Shown one piece after another: positions 47,521 to 52,205 of a stretch of DNA of 52,205 bases; position 1 is the first letter of the stretch; each line of letters begins with the position of its first letter. The notes below the pieces were generated by a model that did no database searches, had not been told where the DNA came from, and saw nothing but the letters and a program-made list of their open reading frames with translations. Source of the stretch: Azolla pinnata (Eukaryota; Streptophyta; Polypodiopsida; Salviniales; Salviniaceae). The position numbers and the translations under genes are program-made. The stretch spans positions 1 to 52,205 of the forward strand of contig JBBBWG010029610.1 of the NCBI GenBank assembly GCA_037176905.1. Reading direction: 5' to 3'.

Positions 47521-50500
47521 TTAATTCTTATTTGAGAAGTCTCTGGGGCCAAAGATAACGGACCCTATCCTCACGTTCGTGCTTCCCATCTCAATCTGCA
47601 AACATGCACCATATGTAATAAATAGGATCAATGTTAGATACGGAAAGCCTGTTCATTTGGTTAAGATTCCTTAACCTTCGTATGCGGCATTTAGCATTTG
47701 ATGTTCCTATGTCGCATTCATCATATAAAATAGCACACAGAAGTCCCATGTCATTGAAGAACTGGGCAATATTATTTCAAACTAACAAGATATAAGAGGT
47801 AGCAGCTGTCTCTAGACCTTTCACTGTGCGTTTCTTGACATTATTCAGGAATATCATTGTTTGTGAGGAATCACTAATTGTACACTCTTAGACACTCTGC
47901 CACTATTTATAAGCTTCATTCAAGTGCAATCGTTTTTTAAAATAGTAGGCCTATAGTTTGTGCGTGCTAACCCACTAGACAGTATGTAGACCTTCACATC
48001 TTACAAGACCAAGAGCATCCAAAATAAAATAAGGGGCAGATATAAAAAGTATAACATGCACAAGGCTTGATGTGTCAAAAGATCCAAAAATATGTGAAGT
48101 CAGAAACACCCAACACATACACATGTAAGCTATGCATACATCAGTAAATGTATGGTTTTACACATACATATATGCATAATAATTATTTTGTATAATAAAT
48201 AAATATATTTATGTATGTATTTCTGCATATGTAAACATACATACAGACATCCGTAAGTATATATAAATGTATAATTCACCACGTTTCTGATGTTATCTGA
48301 AACTTGGAATGTGAGTTTGTAACTATGATTATTTACCGCTTGCTCAAAGTCTGCTGACATGCCCATTGAGAGTTCAAGCTCTTCTTCTGGAATGCCTAGC
48401 TCCTTAGACACCTGTTGTCTGCAGTCACTCAAAGTCTGCAATTTCATTTTTAGGGCGTTAGAAAACGTGGTCACTACGTTGCATTGCACTTTTTAACGTA
48501 GAAAAATGTCACCTTAAAGTTTTCTGGACGAGAAGAATAGTCAGGCATTCCAATGGTCATCAAACCTGAGAGATGCAAATGTGGGCATTGAAACTTGACA
48601 TGTTTCGCTAGCTCCACACATGCAGAAGGTTCTACGCCAGATTTTGCTGTGTATAATTAGTAGTATGATCTTGAAGGCATTACATGTATGCAAAATAATA
48701 ATTAAAGGATACACCAGAAAAACCCTTACATTCTTCCCCACTAGTGTTAACTTGAATTAGCACATTCAGAGGAGGCCTGTCAAGTCCTTCCAGAGCTTTA
48801 TTAAGGTGAGTTGCAACCTACAACAGTATTAAGATCATCAATGCAAGAAAGGCTCTCTATAATAAACACTATGTTTCAACTTAAACCTTGATATTTTGAT
48901 TCATCTTAAAGCATCTCCAAGATCCAAACCCCAAAACCAAAAAAGAGTGGCAAACAAGCTACCACACTAATGAGTAAGCCCACTACCCAAAGGAACAAAA
49001 TTACCAGAGCCAGGAATTTGATGGGTTGCCAACCTAATGATTACGATTTGTTAGTGTAATTTATTTGAGGTTTTTCTGTTAAAGCACCATGAAAGAAGAT
49101 AGCTAAATATCTCATGCATTTCTTCATGATTCTCCCCACAATGGATGCCTTGACCATATTGCGACCTTGAACTTTGGTTCTTCATAGTATGGATTGCATG
49201 CCTTGACTTGTTGCAGAGCATCTCAACATTCTACCTCATTAAAACTAAACATGAAGAAGACCTACCTCATTAAACCTCAAATGCACACTATTCAATTCTA
49301 AGTGAACTTAACCCAGAGATGCAGATTTCAATGCTACATTCACTGGGCTCAAGAGGTGTTAGATTGGCTGTTTCAGTATAAATATTTGACAAGCAGTTCT
49401 ATGAGCTGATACTTCGAATCTTACCTTGGCATTGTCAACACTTTCAACCATGAATAAATTAGGAACGCCAGCTGCATTCAAAATATTCTTTTCAGGATCA
49501 TTTTATGGTTGACAATGTTTGTGGTAATTTGTCACATTGAAATCTATCCATAACATTTTAACAAGAAATTTTCACTTTAGAAATGTGCAAAAGTTACCAA
49601 TAAGCGCCTTTGCCTTGTTGCTTTGTAAATGACCGATAAAATGCCATTTGATATCACCTGGAAGCTGCAATCATCCCCATAATCCAGCCCATTCATAACA
49701 ACCATAAGCACTTAAAGCCTATTTACTACAGCATGAGATGTCATTAAAATGCAATGCTCAGATTTACAATTTATAGATTCAAATAAATGATGAGGAGACA
49801 GCCATAAGAGACAAAAAAATTCTTGTGTGGGCAGTAATCCAAATTGATGGTCAAACAATCCTCATATCAGCTAATCAGGAAATATAATAAAAACGCTGAG
49901 TATGTCCAGTGAATACAGAGCATAACTGCATATCTCATACTCAAGCTAAAGCACAATAGAGAAAACGATTGACACAGACAATTGCTAGAATTTGTTTTGT
50001 TATAACTTAATTAGCTAGATATTACGCCTTGGGTTTTGTTCATGAAAATTCTGTTTCGAATCCCATGCCTAGCTGAGAATTCTACTGCTAATGCCCACAA
50101 GGGGACATCCTAGATGATCACAGCCGGAATTGATAACGCGAGCTATCCTTGTACCATGTTTACCCTTGCATTTCATTATCATAAGCTAAAGCACAATAGA
50201 GAAAACGATTGACACAGACAATTGCTAGAATTTATTTTGTTATAACTTAATTAGCTAGATATTACGCCTTGGGTTTTGTTCATGAAAATTCTGTTTCGAA
50301 TCCCATGCCTAGCTGAGAATTCTACTGCTAATGCCCACAAGGGGACATCCTAGATGATCACAGCCGGAATTGATAACGCGAGCTATCCTTGTACCATGTT
50401 TACCCTTGCATTTCATTATCATATCACAGGTTGGACATACAGCTAATTTTTTAGATTATTGTATCACCTTGCGTCATTGTACTATCCAGGGTCAACGTGT

Positions 50501-51085
50501 AGGCCTTTTGTTAGATTTGGCAAAAGCTACCCTTCACCACCCCATTCAGAATGACCACATCAGCATCTCATTTTCCATCCATTATCATTCGATTACAGTC
50601 ACTACCACAAATTTCTCTGATATATACATTATGCAGTGTCATACATTTCTAATTTTCATTTAGTTGTTTGTTTGTTTGTTTCTATATTCATTCATTTTCA
50701 TTAATTGTGTTCTGGTCATCATCAATCAACCTCTTGCCATTTGTTTACATGCAAAACTTTTTAACAGAAACTTAGGTTTGTCCTGAATCAAATTTCCATT
50801 AAGATTTCACAGCAGATTGGACATTGCTTCCTCTGTCAGCCACAGGTGGGGTATCACAACTGGGTGAATCGGAATCAAGCCATCAATGAGGTCCTTAGTC
50901 TCACATATCAATGAATAAATTATACAAAAAAACTTTAGTGTCACAAACAGATCATTGGGGTTTACCTGAGGAGCTTTTTCAAGCAACTCTTGAACATAAT
51001 TCTCCCCAAAATTTCGGTGGCCTGCATCATAGACATCTTTAATCATAGATACGGGCTTAGTTTTGCTTACAGCAACAACTCGGAC
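47521..51085 (-). CDS. PLPBP: YggS/PLPBP-type pyridoxal-phosphate homeostasis protein, last seven exons
   Basis: Exons: 51085-50966, 49664-49598, 49471-49425, 48817-48730, 48646-48513, 48435-48337, 47595-47521, giving 209 residues and a TAA stop. All junctions are GT-AG and the phases close. Signatures in order: VAVSKTKP (the first Lys, codon 51064-51062, is the expected PLP Schiff-base residue), [42 protein letters not shown] with one conservative change, [24 protein letters not shown] and [15 protein letters not shown]. The family is a non-catalytic fold type III PLP carrier that buffers PLP and influences amino-acid homeostasis. Relatives are about 240 residues, so about 35 residues, including the start, are missing. 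They should be in an exon ending in phase 0 upstream of the acceptor at 51086; I found no such exon before the window edge. Confidence 0.93.
49943..50422. repeat. 240-bp near-identical tandem duplication in a PLPBP intron
   Basis: Copies at 49943-50182 and 50183-50422 differ at only one base that I could see (AATTTGTTTTG against AATTTATTTTG). The unit contains GTTTCGAATCCC, which resembles a tRNA B box, but no matching A box or foldable tRNA was recognised. The intron runs 50965-49665. The high identity implies a recent duplication or an assembly duplication. Confidence 0.95.
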
Positions 51086-52130
51086 CTGGGAAAACAGGAG
51101 AGATTATGATAACTTTTATCTTTCTCGAAGGTTAAAATCAGTAAAAACAAAAACCAAGGCAGTCCTTAATGCTTCCGGGTGAGCAGAGTCAAAATAATGA
51201 TGAGCTTCAAAATATCCCTGACTTATATCATATACTCATCAACATGTACCCCAAGAATATAACATAAACCTTCTGAAAAAATCGAATTTTGTACCAAGCG
51301 AAGCATTTTGATCATCATTTGGCATTTGACATTTCAGACAAGATAACATAATTGTTATAAAAGAATTACCAGATTATACAGATGATTTTGTAACAAGGCA
51401 AGCACCCTCGTAATGCTTGAACATATAAAGATAGTTAGGGATTCCGCATTCAGCATATTTAGCATTTGACATTCAAAACTAGAAAACATCGTCATTCAGC
51501 ACCCAAATGGGTCAGCAAGTTTATGCACTATGGATTCTTTGAAAGTTTGTAGATTCACACTAATCCTCTCTATCTTCAACAATATGCCCACATAAACAGA
51601 GCACACTTTCGGTCATCATGACAGACAGCCATAAGTTTCAAACTTCCTTGACACATACACATTAGGTTACGAGGCGCCCTGGTTCATTTCATGGATCAAA
51701 GGTCAGCATTAATATATCTCATTTTTCTCTGTGGATACAAAAAGAAAAAGAAAACACCTTTCTTGAATGAATCAAACGCATCAAAACGACGCCCATTTTC
51801 TTGAATTTTACAGGGGCAAATGATAAATGGTAAGAAAAATATTGAATCAAAAACAAAATTTAAAATCTAGCAAACTTAGAAACCAGAGAACAAAGCCAAG
51901 CAAATAACTCATCTCCTTTCCCAGCGAGCTCAAAAGACAAGAAGCATCCAAATCTGGTTCTATTTCTCACTCAAGAGGGAGGGAAAGAGAAAGAGAGAAA
52001 TGTCCTTCTTTTAGTCAAGAAGGCATCAACGCATTTTTTCCTCCTTTTCAGGAAGGGAAAACAAAGCGTAGCATGCGAACTAAGAGCATGATCTAACGGG
52101 GGAGATAAAAATTGAGGTTCCTTCGTCACT

Positions 52131-52133
<3 letters not shown>
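51086..52133 (-). other. Intron 1 (partial) of the PLPBP-type gene
   Basis: The sequence upstream of the acceptor TTTTCCCAG|GTCCGAG is AT-rich, with no exon encoding the expected Ala/Arg-rich N-terminal helix. It is best read as intron or, at its right end, 5' UTR or promoter. Confidence 0.45.

Positions 52134-52205
<72 letters not shown>
52134..52205. repeat. (GA)n microsatellite running off the window
   Basis: An uninterrupted GA dinucleotide run of 72 bases reaches the last base, so its true length is unknown. On the minus strand it is (TC)n, a common feature of plant 5' UTRs and core promoters, and it lies on the 5' side of the PLPBP-type gene. Confidence 0.97.

Noticed and set aside
48130..48489. 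119-codon minus-strand frame including intron sequence
   Set aside because: Only its middle part (48435-48337) is a genuine PLPBP exon; the rest is intron read-through past clear splice sites.
50058..50075. tRNA gene suggested by GTTTCGAATCCC
   Set aside because: No A box, acceptor stem or anticodon arm could be folded around it, and it lies in a duplicated intronic unit.

Overview
This is nuclear DNA of a land plant. It carries spliced genes with GT-AG introns, a class III peroxidase, a PPR-DYW organelle RNA-editing protein, a SWEET sugar transporter and a Ty1/copia remnant. The style of the PPR repeats recalls fern PPR-DYW proteins, so a fern is my best guess. That is inference; no marker in the window settles the lineage.

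Layout, left to right: (1) 1-126 (+), last exon of a class III peroxidase. (2) 2693-5235 (-), a four-exon PPR-DYW gene; exons 2 and 3 come from a 170-bp tandem duplication, and a decayed second DYW tail lies just downstream (2490-2632). (3) 5341-6162, minisatellites upstream of the PPR start. (4) 7742-13737 (-), a complete six-exon SWEET gene in an island of unusual base composition (about 6.9-16.6 kb) rich in GATC/AATT/TGCA-type palindromes and, upstream, trinucleotide microsatellites. (5) 16.1-20.7 kb, gene-poor DNA with a 26-bp tandem repeat and a candidate reverse-oriented LTR. (6) 22558-35745 (+), an 18-exon membrane-anchored C2-GRAM-VASt gene (BAGP1-like), with a truncated copia element in intron 3 and a probable GC-AG intron 11. 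(7) 35.7-38.9 kb, spacer with microsatellites, two adjacent MITE-like elements and a long TTC-rich tract. (8) 38886-45721 (+), an 11-exon SNF2-RING-helicase gene (CHR27/CHR28 type) with two SUMO-interacting-motif candidates. (9) 47521-51085 (-), the last seven exons of a YggS/PLPBP-type PLP-binding protein; its first exon was not found and probably lies right of the window, past a (GA)n tract.

All five multi-exon models were built by hand from splice sites, reading phase and family resemblance; exon lengths and phases close exactly in each. The genes form no operon or obvious pathway: they are independent housekeeping or stress genes. No new multigene system was found. The most unusual observations are the in-frame tandem exon duplication in the PPR gene with its non-standard DYY-V terminus, the compositional island around SWEET, the SIM/RING/SNF2 combination, and a 240-bp near-identical tandem duplication inside a PLPBP intron.
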